Assembly: GCF_015694405.1 (NCBI RefSeq)
Contig: NZ_JADQDB010000010.1
Span: 62,001-126,000 of the forward strand
Source: Pelagibacterium limicola
GTDB taxonomy: Bacteria; Pseudomonadota; Alphaproteobacteria; Rhizobiales; Devosiaceae
Length of the DNA stretch: 64,000 nucleotides
Direction of reading: 5' to 3'
Under the pieces are notes generated by a model. It worked only from the letters and a program-made list of their open reading frames with translations. It made no database searches and was not told the origin of the DNA. A program made the translations under genes and the position numbers. Positions 18,174-28,215 of this stretch are shown piece by piece (the stretch's first letter is position 1; every line of letters begins with the position of its first letter).

Positions 18174-18689
18174 TTAGCGTGCGAGTTGACGCTTGAGGCT
18201 CAACCCAAGAAGCGCCACGATCGCCGCCGAGATCAGGGCGTTGTAGCCGGCAAGCGAAATGCCGAACAGCTCCCACTGCACCGCATTGCAGGCCACCACC
18301 TGTGCTCCCGAGAGATCGCCCAGCATATCGAGGCTGAGGGGCGCCGCATCGCCTGTTCCCGAGCACGAGGTGGGCCCTTGGAAAACGCCCCACTCGACGC
18401 CCGCATGATAGACCCCGAGACCCGTTCCCCAAACGAAAATCGCGCCGACCCCCACCGTCAGGGCGAGCCGGACAGGCCTCGGGAGCACCGACCAGAAAAC
18501 GATAAGCACCGCCAAGGCCGGCAACCCGATGTAATAGGGCAGTCGCTGCGTAAGGCAGAGCTCGCAAGGGTAGAGCCCGCCGATATATTGCGAGCCTAGC
18601 GCCCCGAGGATCGTCGCAAGCCCAAGTACAAACCCGCCGATGGCCAGAACGCGGTCCCCGCTCGGCGCAACAGTGTGGAATAGCGACAT
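18174..18689 (-). CDS. dsbB: Disulfide bond formation protein B
   Basis: 171 residues, four transmembrane helices. Quinone-linked oxidase that reoxidises DsbA. The first redox pair is C42-E-L-C45 after TM1, and the second pair is C109 and C134 in the second periplasmic loop (PTSCSGTG and VVACNAVQ). It lies 8 bases downstream of the YqaA-like gene, a pairing common in Rhizobiales. Confidence 0.92.
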   Translation of the reverse strand: MSLFHTVAPSGDRVLAIGGFVLGLATILGALGSQYIGGLYPCELCLTQRLPYYIGLPALAVLIVFWSVLPRPVRLALTVGVGAIFVWGTGLGVYHAGVEWGVFQGPTSCSGTGDAAPLSLDMLGDLSGAQVVACNAVQWELFGISLAGYNALISAAIVALLGLSLKRQLAR

Positions 18690-18697
18690 CGAAACTC

Positions 18698-19279
18698 CTA
18701 GCGCAGATATCTCAGCAGAACGAACCCGCCGACCAAAAGCACCGTAAACAGCACCGTCATGAGCCCCAGCCGTTTTTCGATGAAGGCGCGGATCGGTTCG
18801 CCATAGAGATATAGCAACCCGGCGACGAGGAAAAAGCGCGCTCCCCGAGAAATGATCGAGCCGAGCACGAACACGGGAAAAGCGAGCCCGACGAACCCCG
18901 AGGCGATGGTGAAGACCTTATAGGGGATCGGCGTGAACCCCGCGACGAAGACGATCAGCAGTCCATAGGTCTCGAACCACGCCTGAAGCGTCGCGAAGGC
19001 GTCTTCATAGTGGTAAAAGGCTATGATCGGACGCGCGAGAGGCTCGAAAAGAAACGCCCCGATCAGATAGCCGAAAATACCCCCCAATACGGAAGCGACG
19101 GTGCAGATCGCGGCATTGGCCCAAGCCGCCTTGCGGTTGGCCACAACCATCGGGATGAGCATGACGTCCGGGGGTATGGGAAAAAACGAACTTTCAGCAA
19201 AGCTCACGCCCGCGAGCGCGTAGGGCGCCTGCCGACCCGATGCCAGTGCCATCACCCAGTCGTAGAGCCGGCGCAGCAT
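18698..19279 (-). CDS. YqaA-family DedA-like membrane protein
   Basis: 193 residues of the SNARE-associated/VTT (DedA) superfamily. Motifs: SFAESSFFPIPPDVMLIPM near the N-terminus and FVAGFTPIPYKVFTIASGFVG with G-A-R-F-F-L later. Such proteins are lipid scramblase/flippase candidates. The start is taken at the ATG 19279, as the 28 residues upstream overlap a region close to the tRNA and lack similarity. It is cotranscribed with dsbB. Confidence 0.87.
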   Translation of the reverse strand: MLRRLYDWVMALASGRQAPYALAGVSFAESSFFPIPPDVMLIPMVVANRKAAWANAAICTVASVLGGIFGYLIGAFLFEPLARPIIAFYHYEDAFATLQAWFETYGLLIVFVAGFTPIPYKVFTIASGFVGLAFPVFVLGSIISRGARFFLVAGLLYLYGEPIRAFIEKRLGLMTVLFTVLLVGGFVLLRYLR

Positions 19280-19333
19280 CGTTATCCCAGATTCCTTCAA
19301 ACACGCTAGGCCAGAATTCTGGCAAAGTGAAAT

Positions 19334-19418
<85 letters not shown>

Positions 19419-19507
19419 TACCGGGAAGGAGGCCTTACCTAACACCGCACTTCCGCCCGCTCAAGAGCCAAAATCGCAGCCCGCTGGGAAAGCCCGCGCG
19501 CGAACGC

Positions 19508-19924
19508 TCAGGCTCTTTCGATTTCCTGTTCGCGGCTCGCGTCATACCGCTCGCGCGCCGCGGCCACATCGTTGCCGTGTGCCCCGGCCCAGTCCCAAAG
19601 CGCATAAATCGGTTCGAGCAAGGTCTCCCCGAGCGCGGTGAGCTCATATTCGACGCGCGGCGGGACCTCGGCAAAGATCGTGCGGTTAACCAGCCCATCG
19701 CGCTCGAGATTGCGCAAGGTGAGCGTCAGCATCCGCTGGGACACGCCGTCAACTGCCCGGCGCAACTCGGAAAACCGCATCCTGGTGTTGTTCCCGAGTT
19801 GGGCGACGACCATAACGCTCCATTTGTCCCCGATGCGGTTGAGTATGTCGCTCATAGCCGTGCAGGTCGTGCTCCTCCCGGAGGACGGCGGCTCGAGGGA
19901 CGTTTGGGATCCAGGTCTGGGCAT
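19508..19924 (-). CDS. HxlR-family transcriptional regulator
   Basis: 138 residues if the ATG at 19924 is used. The winged HTH is ILNRIGDKWSVMVVAQLGN, RMRFSELRRAVDGVSQRMLTLTLRNLERDGLV, the HxlR/MarR-like signature. No inducer-sensing cysteine is visible in the HTH region. It is downstream of the DJ-1/PfpI gene on the same strand. A longer start at 20050 would overlap that gene. Confidence 0.88.
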   Translation of the reverse strand: MPRPGSQTSLEPPSSGRSTTCTAMSDILNRIGDKWSVMVVAQLGNNTRMRFSELRRAVDGVSQRMLTLTLRNLERDGLVNRTIFAEVPPRVEYELTALGETLLEPIYALWDWAGAHGNDVAAARERYDASREQEIERA

Positions 19925-19994
19925 TGCGGCAGTTCCGATAGTGAACGTCAGTCCCTCACGATAGCCTAACTTCCCTTTTGTGACCAGCAACCAA

Positions 19995-20561
19995 TCACCG
20001 GTGTTCGGCGGCGAGCATGTCGAGATAGATGTCGAGATCAGCGCCGCCAAAACCGAGGGCGCGAAAGACTTCTGCCATGAAGCTCACCGCCGCCGTACCC
20101 GAAGCCGTCACCACCCCATCCGCCCGCACGGCGCGAGGTGTTTCGAGGTAGAACTTTTCTCCGGCGTATCCGGGGGCACCGAACAGCGCCTCGGCGGCAT
20201 TCCCCGTGTGGGAAACCCCATCGAGCCGGCCTGTGCGCGCAAGGCCCAGGACGCCGTCGCAGATAGCAGCGACGAGCTTGCCGGCATGGGTGAAGGCCTC
20301 GACGACCGCCGCCAGGTCCGGCGCGGCCGGCGTGCGCCAGATAGTTCCACCGCAGATCACCAGACCGTCGAAATCGTCCGCATCGACCGCTTCAAACGCG
20401 CCGTCAGGCAACACGCGGACCCCACCCAGAGATGTCACCGGCTTGCCTTCAGGCGTCGCCACGAAAATATCGAAAGCGAAATGCTCACGGCCCGCGGCCA
20501 TGATATGGGCACATTCCCAGTCGGCGTAGCCTTCGGTGAACACAATTGCGAGCTTGGTCAT
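19995..20561 (-). CDS. DJ-1/PfpI family protein
   Basis: 188 residues of the class I glutamine amidotransferase-like superfamily. The nucleophile elbow A-I-C-D-G carries the catalytic Cys (LVAAICDGVLGLA), and the start MTKLAIVFTEGYADWE has the acidic residue that activates it. Family members include deglycase-like proteins, chaperones and isonitrile hydratases. The substrate is unknown. The neighbouring HxlR gene may regulate it. Confidence 0.87.
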   Translation of the reverse strand: MTKLAIVFTEGYADWECAHIMAAGREHFAFDIFVATPEGKPVTSLGGVRVLPDGAFEAVDADDFDGLVICGGTIWRTPAAPDLAAVVEAFTHAGKLVAAICDGVLGLARTGRLDGVSHTGNAAEALFGAPGYAGEKFYLETPRAVRADGVVTASGTAAVSFMAEVFRALGFGGADLDIYLDMLAAEHR

Positions 20562-20741
20562 GGTGGTGGGTCCTTTACGGCGAATGACGATGCCGCACCT
20601 TGGCGCAGTCACGTGTCAATCTGTGTCAGCAGCCTCGCCGGTCACGACCGTAACCGGCGCGCCTGGGCATTGTTCTGCCATATTGAGGCTGTTATGACTT
20701 CGCCCACATTCAGATAGCACGGAATCAGGGAGATCGGCCCG

Positions 20742-21935
20742 GTGTCGTTTTTGACAAAGGCCCTAAGAAGCACCGCCTTTTCGGTCCTTTTTGCGTTCGG
20801 CCTTGTCATGGGCTCGATCGTTCATGCTCTCGCCGTTCCCCAATTGCTTGTCGATATGCAGACGGGCGAAGTGCTTTACGAGACCGATGCTGGCGTTCCG
20901 TGGCATCCAGCCTCACTGACCAAATTGATGACTGCGCTTCTGGCTTTTGAAGCTATCGAGCAAGGCGCGGTGCAGCTTTCGACCCCCGTGGTGACCACGG
21001 CAAACGCACTCAGGGTCGCGCCCTCCAAGATGGGCTTTCCCGTCGATACCGCCATTACCCTTGAAGACGCGCTTTACTTGCTGATCGTCAAGTCGGCCAA
21101 TGACATCGCCGTCGCCATCGGCGAGACCGTCGCCGGTTCCGAAACCGAATTCGTCGCGCTCATGAATCGGCGCGCCGCCGAAATGGGACTTACCGCGACC
21201 CATTTCGTCAATCCCCACGGCCTGCACGACCCTGCCCAGGTGACGAGCGCCCGCGACATGGCGATTATCGCGCTCACGATTCGTGCGCGGTATTCGCGCT
21301 TCAATGCCATCTTCAATACCCAGACTGTCGAGCATGGCCAGTCGCGCTCCCACACCAATAATGTTCTCCTTGCGCGGTTTGCCGGCACCAATGGCATGAA
21401 GACCGGGTATGTCTGCGCCTCCGGGCTCAATATCGTTGCTACCGCCGAGCGCGGCGGGCGCCACCTGATGGCGGTGACCCTCGGCGCCAGTTCGGCGCGA
21501 GAGCGCGGCGAAATGACGGCACAATTGCTCTTTTCCGGTTTTGCCGGCGGCTATCGCGGCACGGGCCAGACCGTCGTATCTCTCCCCAATCGCGCGGGTC
21601 TCGCCCCGGTCGACATGCGGCGCAATATCTGCGGCGCCGACGCCGCACAGTATAACGAAGCCCGCGCCGAGGAATTTCCCGTCGGTCTCGAGGGCCAGTT
21701 GAGTTACCTCACCGACACCATAGAACCGCCCGTTCATCGCATGGCGGTCCTGGGCCGCCTGCGCGACGTGCCCCTGCCCCGTCCGCGCCCAGACGACTTC
21801 ATTCTCGAACCGTCATTGGCTGCCATCGGTGCCCCTGGGATTCCTCCGCGCGATTTTGGGGACGGCACGCCCGGCGCTGCCGTTGTGGCCGGCGAACTCA
21901 ATATTCCCCTTCCACGTCCGCGGCCGGTTTTCTGA
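20742..21935 (+). CDS. D-alanyl-D-alanine carboxypeptidase (PBP5 family)
   Basis: 397 residues, starting with GTG. It has a Sec signal peptide (residues 1-31). The serine beta-lactamase-fold motifs are SxxK in ASLTKL (Ser58, Lys61), SxN in KSANDIA and KTG in GMKTGYVC. It trims peptidoglycan pentapeptides in the periplasm. The C-terminal part has two Pro/Arg-rich PLPRPRP repeats (see findings) in place of the amphipathic membrane-anchor helix of PBP5. Confidence 0.92.
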   Translation: MSFLTKALRSTAFSVLFAFGLVMGSIVHALAVPQLLVDMQTGEVLYETDAGVPWHPASLTKLMTALLAFEAIEQGAVQLSTPVVTTANALRVAPSKMGFPVDTAITLEDALYLLIVKSANDIAVAIGETVAGSETEFVALMNRRAAEMGLTATHFVNPHGLHDPAQVTSARDMAIIALTIRARYSRFNAIFNTQTVEHGQSRSHTNNVLLARFAGTNGMKTGYVCASGLNIVATAERGGRHLMAVTLGASSARERGEMTAQLLFSGFAGGYRGTGQTVVSLPNRAGLAPVDMRRNICGADAAQYNEARAEEFPVGLEGQLSYLTDTIEPPVHRMAVLGRLRDVPLPRPRPDDFILEPSLAAIGAPGIPPRDFGDGTPGAAVVAGELNIPLPRPRPVF

Positions 21936-21941
21936 GCCGGC

Positions 21942-22187
21942 CTATCCCCGGACGATTTCGAAGCGCAGGGTGTCGCCCGTCTCTCCGATATCGACTGCAT
22001 GCCCATTTCGCTGGCAATAAAGGGCGATATCGATACGCGCCACCGGATCGGTCGCCAATACGACGAGTTTGGCCCCTGGCCCCAGGAGCGCCAACGCCTT
22101 CTCGGTTCTGAGAACCGGTAGGGGACATTTTTCGCCGCGAGCATCGACAATAGTCGCCTCAGTATTCTTACGCGAGTCAAGCGGCAT
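21942..22187 (-). CDS. TusA-like sulfurtransferase
   Basis: 81 residues of the TusA/SirA family. The sulfur-carrying Cys21 is in the CPLP motif (EKCPLPVLRTEKAL). TusA proteins relay persulfide sulfur for tRNA 2-thiouridine and cofactor synthesis. The ATG at 22187 is chosen; no strong ribosome site precedes it. Convergent with the carboxypeptidase gene, 6 bases from its stop. Confidence 0.88.
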   Translation of the reverse strand: MPLDSRKNTEATIVDARGEKCPLPVLRTEKALALLGPGAKLVVLATDPVARIDIALYCQRNGHAVDIGETGDTLRFEIVRG

Positions 22188-22277
22188 CGGTGATGCCAGT
22201 CCCTGATGCCCAGAGCTTAACCAGTAAAATTTCTGCACCTCATCAAAGGATTTCTTGTCGCTGTTTTACGTTTGGCT

Positions 22278-22307
22278 TTCCCTTAAGGGAAGCGGAAGTC
22301 TTTTTTT
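22278..22307 (+). other. Hairpin followed by T-run upstream of the PilZ gene
   Basis: A 14-bp perfect palindrome TTCCCTTAAGGGAA is followed after 8 bases by a run of eight pyrimidines, seven of them T. It could act as an attenuator or simply be a promoter-region feature. The upstream plus-strand gene is too far (340 bases) for this to be its terminator. Confidence 0.3.
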
Positions 22308-22358
22308 ACCCCGCGATGCTATTTCGGGCGATCATACACAGCGAGGGGGACGCGCGGT

Positions 22359-23012
22359 ATGGCTGCAAGGGGACAGGCCACCGCCCTTGTCGAAACCGAA
22401 ACGGGCTTCGACGACCGGCTACGTCATTTGGCAAATATGCCGGGGCGATACTATATGGAAAAATGGCGCACCGGGGACGAGGAGAAAGTCACCAGTTTCG
22501 CCTGCCGCATCCAGCGCATCTCCCCGCAGACCATGTCGCTCTCTGCACCGGTGGGCGGAGATGTGGGCGACTGGGTGACAGCCCATTTTGACGAATTCGG
22601 CGTGCTGCGTGGCCAGATCACGCGGGCGCTGGGCTTCGGCTTCGTCATTTCGCTTAAAATGCGGGACCATGAGCGCGCAAGGCTGGCCTCGAAGATCTTG
22701 TGGTTTGAACGCCGCCGCAACTATGAAGTATCCGAGTTGCGCCGCCATCGGCGCATCGTCCCACGCAATCCCCAATCGATCGTCATTCTGGCCGACGGCA
22801 CGACGATGCCCTGCTTCGTGATCAACATGAGCATCTCGGGCGCGGCGGTGTCAGCCAATGTCGATGCCAGGGTCGGCACCCCAATGGCGCTGGGCACGGT
22901 CGTGGGGAAGGTGTTGCGTATTCTCGACCCCGGCTTTGCCCTGCAGTTTACCGAAACGCTCGACATCGACGATCTCGAATCGCGCCTGATTCGCTCGCAA
23001 ACGCCGGTTTAA
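22359..23012 (+). CDS. PilZ domain protein, probably with two PilZ-like domains
   Basis: 217 residues. The C-terminal PilZ domain starts with RRHRRIVPRN (the R-x-x-x-R c-di-GMP hook) and continues DGTTMPCFVINMSISGAAVSAN, where the usual D/N-x-S-x-x-G motif is N-M-S-I-S-G. Residues 30-110 (SFACRIQRISPQTMSLSAPV, then G-D-W-V) resemble a degenerate PilZ fold without the arginine hook. It is likely a c-di-GMP effector. Well-placed GAGGGGG precedes the ATG. Confidence 0.83.
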   Translation: MAARGQATALVETETGFDDRLRHLANMPGRYYMEKWRTGDEEKVTSFACRIQRISPQTMSLSAPVGGDVGDWVTAHFDEFGVLRGQITRALGFGFVISLKMRDHERARLASKILWFERRRNYEVSELRRHRRIVPRNPQSIVILADGTTMPCFVINMSISGAAVSANVDARVGTPMALGTVVGKVLRILDPGFALQFTETLDIDDLESRLIRSQTPV

Positions 23013-23019
23013 CCGGGCC

Positions 23020-24264
23020 TCAGTTGGAAGACTCATCCTTGAACAGCACTTCCCGGTCCAGCGTGAACTGGGAGAGCAGGGGGATACAGGCGCCACCCAT
23101 CGCGCGGGCATCCGGCCCGAGTTCTCCCGCGATGACATCGACGCGCGAAAGCCCCTGGCGGTCGAACGTTTCGAGCCGCCTGCGAACCTTTTCGACAATC
23201 TGCCGTCGGACGGGATCGGGAAACCCGCCATCGATGATGACCGCCTCGAAATCGATGATGGCGGTCGCGCTCATGACGATGAGCGCAAGGCTGTCGCACA
23301 ACTCCTCCACCCAGCCTTCGAGAAGGTCGCCGATCATCTGCCACCCGCCCCTCTCGTGCCAGAGCACGTCGGGGTCGAGGCCCTTTTCCTGCATGCGTTC
23401 GGCGAGGACGAAAAGCGATGCATAATTGAGCACCTGCTCATACTCGCCGTCGTCGCGGCGGATCGGCAGCGGGGCTATCGCGCCCGCATAACCGCTTCGG
23501 CCGGGAAATAGCGAGCCGTTGAGGACAACGCCGCCGCCGATGAACGACCCGATAAAGATATAGAGAAAATCGAGATAGTTGGAAGGATTGCCCAGCAACA
23601 ACTCGGCAGCGCAGGCCGCGGTCGCGTCGTTATAAACATAGACCGGCATCCGGGCCCGGCTTTCGATCTCCTGTCCGATATCGAGGGTTCGCCAGGCTTC
23701 GAGCACTTCAGCGGGCGCACCGACCTGCTTGCCCCAGTTCCAGAGTTCGAAGGGCAAGGCGATCCCGATGCCGACGATCCTGTCCCGCTGTTCGAGCGTC
23801 AGCGTGCCGGCCAACGCCGCCAGCCCGCGCTCCATGAACGCCAGGATCTCCTGGGGGTTAGGGTAAGGATAGGTGGTGCGCAGCTTGCCGCGCACGGTTC
23901 CCAGGAGATCGACCAGCATGAGATCGGCGCTCCTGCGGCCGATCTTCATCCCGAACGCCAGAGCGCCATCCGCCGCAAGGGCATAGGGCACAGAAGGTTG
24001 GCCCACCCTCCCCTTTTGCGGGGTCTGGCGCACGAGCAGCCCATCCCGCTCAAGGCTGTTGGCGATGGTCGAAATTGTCTGGGGGGAAAGGCCGGTTTGG
24101 CGTGCGATTTCGGCCTTTGGCAGCGCCCCGTTCTTGCGGACCAGCGAAAGCACCAGCCGCTCGTTGTAGAGCCGCCCGCCAGCCTGGTTCGTGCCACGTC
24201 TGAGATCGGAAAACTCGCCGGTCGGCCGTCTCGGCCGCTCCGGCCGCGTTCGGGCTATACTCAC
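23020..24264 (-). CDS. ROK-family transcriptional regulator
   Basis: 414 residues if the GTG at 24264 is the start (ATG 24339 would add 25). The N-terminal winged HTH is ALPKAEIARQTGLSPQTISTIANSLERDGLL, followed by a sugar-kinase-like ROK domain (DGALAFGMKIGRRSADLMLVDLLG). The consensus CxCGxxGCxE zinc motif of ROK proteins is missing. It is divergent from frcBCA with a 35-bp near-palindrome between them, so it is very likely the frc repressor, with a sugar as inducer. Confidence 0.9.
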   Translation of the reverse strand: MSIARTRPERPRRPTGEFSDLRRGTNQAGGRLYNERLVLSLVRKNGALPKAEIARQTGLSPQTISTIANSLERDGLLVRQTPQKGRVGQPSVPYALAADGALAFGMKIGRRSADLMLVDLLGTVRGKLRTTYPYPNPQEILAFMERGLAALAGTLTLEQRDRIVGIGIALPFELWNWGKQVGAPAEVLEAWRTLDIGQEIESRARMPVYVYNDATAACAAELLLGNPSNYLDFLYIFIGSFIGGGVVLNGSLFPGRSGYAGAIAPLPIRRDDGEYEQVLNYASLFVLAERMQEKGLDPDVLWHERGGWQMIGDLLEGWVEELCDSLALIVMSATAIIDFEAVIIDGGFPDPVRRQIVEKVRRRLETFDRQGLSRVDVIAGELGPDARAMGGACIPLLSQFTLDREVLFKDESSN

Positions 24265-24368
24265 GCTATTCTCGTGCCTCCCCCTCGGCCCGCCTTGCCC
24301 GCCGTCTTGGCAGGCGCTTGTAACACTGCGGGCGATCAAGGAGCAACTGAGCGCAAAACAGCCCTGTG

Positions 24369-24403
24369 GTCAATAAATAAATCCACTGGATAAATTTATT
24401 GAC
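24369..24403. promoter_or_regulatory. 35-bp near-palindromic operator, putative ROK site
   Basis: GTCAATAAAT at the left and ATTTATTGAC at the right, with ATCCACTGGAT centred between them on the same axis (24386): 17-bp arms matching at 15 of 17 positions. A TTGACA (24399-24404) overlaps the right arm and could be the frcB -35 box, so a bound repressor would block transcription. AT-rich sites of this type are typical of NagC/Mlc-like ROK repressors. Confidence 0.75.
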
Positions 24404-24518
24404 ACGCCGTTTGCGATCGTGTTTGCTTCTGATCGCTGAAGGTGCCAGCCCCGCTGCGGGCAGCCTTTTTGCAACGCAATCGAAGGGCGCGCCTCCGCTC
24501 GCCCCCGGGAGGATTACC

Positions 24519-25544
24519 ATGAAAAAAACCCTGTTGGCGTCCGCTTGCGGCGCGCTGCTCGCCGGCCTTTTGGCCAGCCCCGCCGTTTCCCAGGATACGG
24601 TGCTCGCCTGCCTCATCACCAAGACGGACACCAATCCGTTCTTCGTAAAAATGAAGGAAGGCGCCGAAGCGAAGGCCGCTGAACTCGGCGTCCAGCTGCG
24701 CTCCTATGCCGGTCGTATCGACGGCGATCACGAAAGCCAGGTGCAGGCCATCGAATCCTGCATCGCCGATGGCGCCAGCGGCATCCTGCTCACGGCTTCC
24801 GACACCTCGAGCATCGTCTCGTCGGTTCGTCAGGCTCGTGAGGCTGGAATCCTCGTCATCGCACTCGACACCCCTCTCGATCCGATCGACGCAGCCGATG
24901 CGACCTTTGCTACCGACAACTTCCTCGCCGGTGAGCTGATCGGACAGTGGGCTCGCGCCACCCTTGGCGAGGAGGGCGAAAATGCCCGCATCGCCTTCTT
25001 GAATCTCACGCCCGCCCAGCCGACCGTTGACGTGCTGCGCAACCAAGGCTTCATGAGCGGGTTCGGTATCGATGTCGGCAATCCCGATGTCATCGGCGAC
25101 GAAACCGATCCCCGGATCGTCGGGCACGACATTACCAACGGCAATGAGGAAGGCGGGCGAACCGCAATGGAGAACCTGCTCCAGCGCGATCCGACCATCA
25201 ATGTCGTCCACACCATCAACGAGCCGGCCGCAGCGGGTGCTTACGAGGCGCTCCGTGCCGTGGGTCGCGAAAACGACGTGCTCATTGTCTCGGTCGACGG
25301 CGGTTGCCCTGGCGTGCTCAACGTTCGTGACGGCGTGATCGGCGCCACCTCCCAGCAATACCCGCTCCAGATGGCGGCGCTGGGCATCGAAGCCATTGCG
25401 CAGTACGCCGCGGACGGCACCCTCCCCGAGCCGACCCCGGGCAAGGACTTCTTTGATACCGGCGTCCAGCTGGTGACCGACGCTCCCGTAGGGGGCGTGC
25501 CCTCCATTGATACCGAAGAAGGCCTCGATCTCTGCTGGGGTTGA
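24519..25544 (+). CDS. frcB: Fructose-type sugar ABC transporter, binding protein
   Basis: 341 residues, close to Sinorhizobium FrcB by eye: [46 protein letters not shown] and [13 protein letters not shown] are shared family stretches. The signal peptide is residues 1-25 (cleavage near AVSQ). FrcB binds fructose, mannose and ribose in the periplasm. GGGAGGATT precedes the ATG. It is the first gene of frcBCA. Confidence 0.92.
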   Translation: MKKTLLASACGALLAGLLASPAVSQDTVLACLITKTDTNPFFVKMKEGAEAKAAELGVQLRSYAGRIDGDHESQVQAIESCIADGASGILLTASDTSSIVSSVRQAREAGILVIALDTPLDPIDAADATFATDNFLAGELIGQWARATLGEEGENARIAFLNLTPAQPTVDVLRNQGFMSGFGIDVGNPDVIGDETDPRIVGHDITNGNEEGGRTAMENLLQRDPTINVVHTINEPAAAGAYEALRAVGRENDVLIVSVDGGCPGVLNVRDGVIGATSQQYPLQMAALGIEAIAQYAADGTLPEPTPGKDFFDTGVQLVTDAPVGGVPSIDTEEGLDLCWG

Positions 25545-25623
25545 TCTGAACGGTACTGCCAGAATGGCCGGGATGGCTTATGCTTCATCCCGGCCATCGT
25601 GATTGCATAAGGGAGAGCAGGCC

Positions 25624-26693
25624 ATGAGCCAAAGCGACAAGTCCGCCCAGACCTTCGAATCCGGCCTTGAGGGAAGCCAATCCGAGGTCGCCAAATTCGA
25701 CGAACCGGCGCGCTCGCCGCTCAAGTCCCTCCAGCATGCCCTGCACGTCAACCCCGCGCTTATCCCGCTTATCATCCTGGTGCTTTCGGTTGCCGGGTTC
25801 GGCATCATTCTGGGTGGGCGGTTCTTCTCGCCTTTCTCGCTGACCCTCATTCTCCAGCAGGTCTCGATCGTGGGCATTGTCGCGGTCGCCCAGACCCTGG
25901 TCATTCTCACCAAGGGTATCGATCTTTCGGTCGGCGCGATCATGGTGCTGAGCTCGGTCGTCATGGGCCAGTTCACGTTCCGCTACGGCTTGCCGCCCGA
26001 GATCGCCATTCTTTGCGGATTTGCCGTCGGCGCGCTGTGCGGCCTTGTGAACGGTGTCCTGGTCGCCATCGTCCGCCTTCCGCCCTTCATCGTGACGCTG
26101 GGCATGTGGCAGATCGTGCTCGCCTCCAATTTCCTTTACTCGCGTAACGAGACCATCCGCGCCCAGGACATCGAGTCCAACGCGCCCCTCCTGCAGTTCT
26201 TTGGCGAAAGCATCCGCGCCGGCGGCGCCGTCCTTACTTATGGCGTGATCGCAATGATCGTCCTCGCCGCGCTCTTCAGCTACATCCTCAACAACACCGC
26301 CTGGGGCCGCCACGTCTATGCCGTGGGCGATGATGCCGACGCAGCGCAGTTGGCCGGCGTGCGTGTTAAACGCACCCTCATTTCGGTCTACGTGTTGAGC
26401 GGGCTCATCTGTGCGCTCGCCGGCTGGGTTCTGATCGGGCGCATCGGCTCGGTTTCCCCGACGGCTGGCCAGTTCACCAACATCGAATCGATCACCGCGG
26501 TCGTGATCGGCGGCATTTCTCTGTTTGGCGGCCGCGGTTCGATCGTCGGTGCGCTTTTCGGCGCCCTGATCGTGGGCGTCTTCGGGCTTGGCCTGCGCCT
26601 GATGGGCACCGACCCGCAATGGACCTTCCTTTTGATCGGCGTTCTGATCATCGGCGCCGTGGCGCTCGACCAATGGATCCGGAGGATTTCGGC

Positions 26694-26697
<4 letters not shown>
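25624..26697 (+). CDS. frcC: Fructose-type sugar ABC transporter, permease
   Basis: 357 residues of the RbsC/FrcC permease family, about 9-10 transmembrane helices. The motif GIDLSVGAIMVLSSVV and the coupling segment FGGRGSIVGALFGALIVG are typical of the family. The start ATG 25624 (MSQSDK) is chosen over an upstream in-frame codon. Its stop overlaps the frcA start by 4 bases (ATGA). Confidence 0.92.
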
Positions 26698-27473
<776 letters not shown>

Positions 27474-27474
27474 A

Positions 27475-27966
27475 CTACTGCGCCAAAACCATGACCCAAT
27501 GGGTGCCATAGGCCGAGTTCGGGTTGTAAACTACCGCAAATCCGGCCCGGCGTGCCTGCCCCGAAGCCAGCACGTCGGCATCTGCCGGTGAATTGCGCCA
27601 GCCCGAAAATGTCTCGGCGAAATTCTCGTACCCGGCACTCAGCCGCATCGCGACAAGTCCCGACGGCAGCGAAGGCGGCCTGCCGGTAGATGCGTATTGG
27701 CTCGCAAGTGTTTGCGCCTGGGCATCGAGCGCAGCATCCGCGCCGAGCGCCGAAACCCCCCGCACCGCGCGATACTGGTTGATGATTGCAAGCGCGGCGG
27801 ACCGATCCATCTGCGCGCCCGGGGTGTTTATCGCCTGGGTCAGTCCCGGCGCCAGCCCGCCGCCGCCGGAAGGTCCGCCCACGCATCCGGCCAGCACGGC
27901 AGCAACCACGCCCACGGCGAGCGGCAATGCCAACGAACGAAACGAGAGAGGCAGGGAAATCGGCAT
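27475..27966 (-). CDS. CAP-domain (SCP-like) lipoprotein
   Basis: 163 residues with a signal peptide and lipobox L-A-G-C at about residues 25-28 (AVLAGCVGG). The CAP domain contains YRAVRGVSALGADAALDAQAQTLA, YENFAETFSGWRNSP and the C-terminal GTHWVMVLAQ. Bacterial CAP proteins are secreted and mostly of unknown function. Convergent with frcA, with stop codons one base apart. Confidence 0.85.
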   Translation of the reverse strand: MPISLPLSFRSLALPLAVGVVAAVLAGCVGGPSGGGGLAPGLTQAINTPGAQMDRSAALAIINQYRAVRGVSALGADAALDAQAQTLASQYASTGRPPSLPSGLVAMRLSAGYENFAETFSGWRNSPADADVLASGQARRAGFAVVYNPNSAYGTHWVMVLAQ

Positions 27967-28215
27967 TACCTATCCTTGTAAGACGGGGTTTGGGGATGGC
28001 CCCTCTTGCCTGCACAAATGTGCGAAATTGCGGCGGCTTTCCTAATCGGGTGTTAACCTGCCCGTCTCGCTCTTAACCATGAAACGTTCTCGCTGCGCAA
28101 ATCGTTAACAAATCGTTGCCAACTGGCACGGCCCCTGCAAGGCTACGTCCATAAAAGGGCGTAGTCCGTATCAAAATGGGACACTCGCCCAAAAACGGGA
28201 CAGGACGGCGTTAAC
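27967..28215. other. Intergenic region, little recognised
   Basis: About 250 bases with a long A/T-rich stretch and several copies of GGGACA (near 28176, 28198 and 28246, the last inside the next small ORF). I see no clear promoter, terminator or RNA gene. Confidence 0.4.

Noticed and set aside
25585-26673. Long open frame antisense to frcC
   Set aside because: Highly charged, Asp/Arg/Gln-rich composition of a mirror frame; frcC is the real gene.
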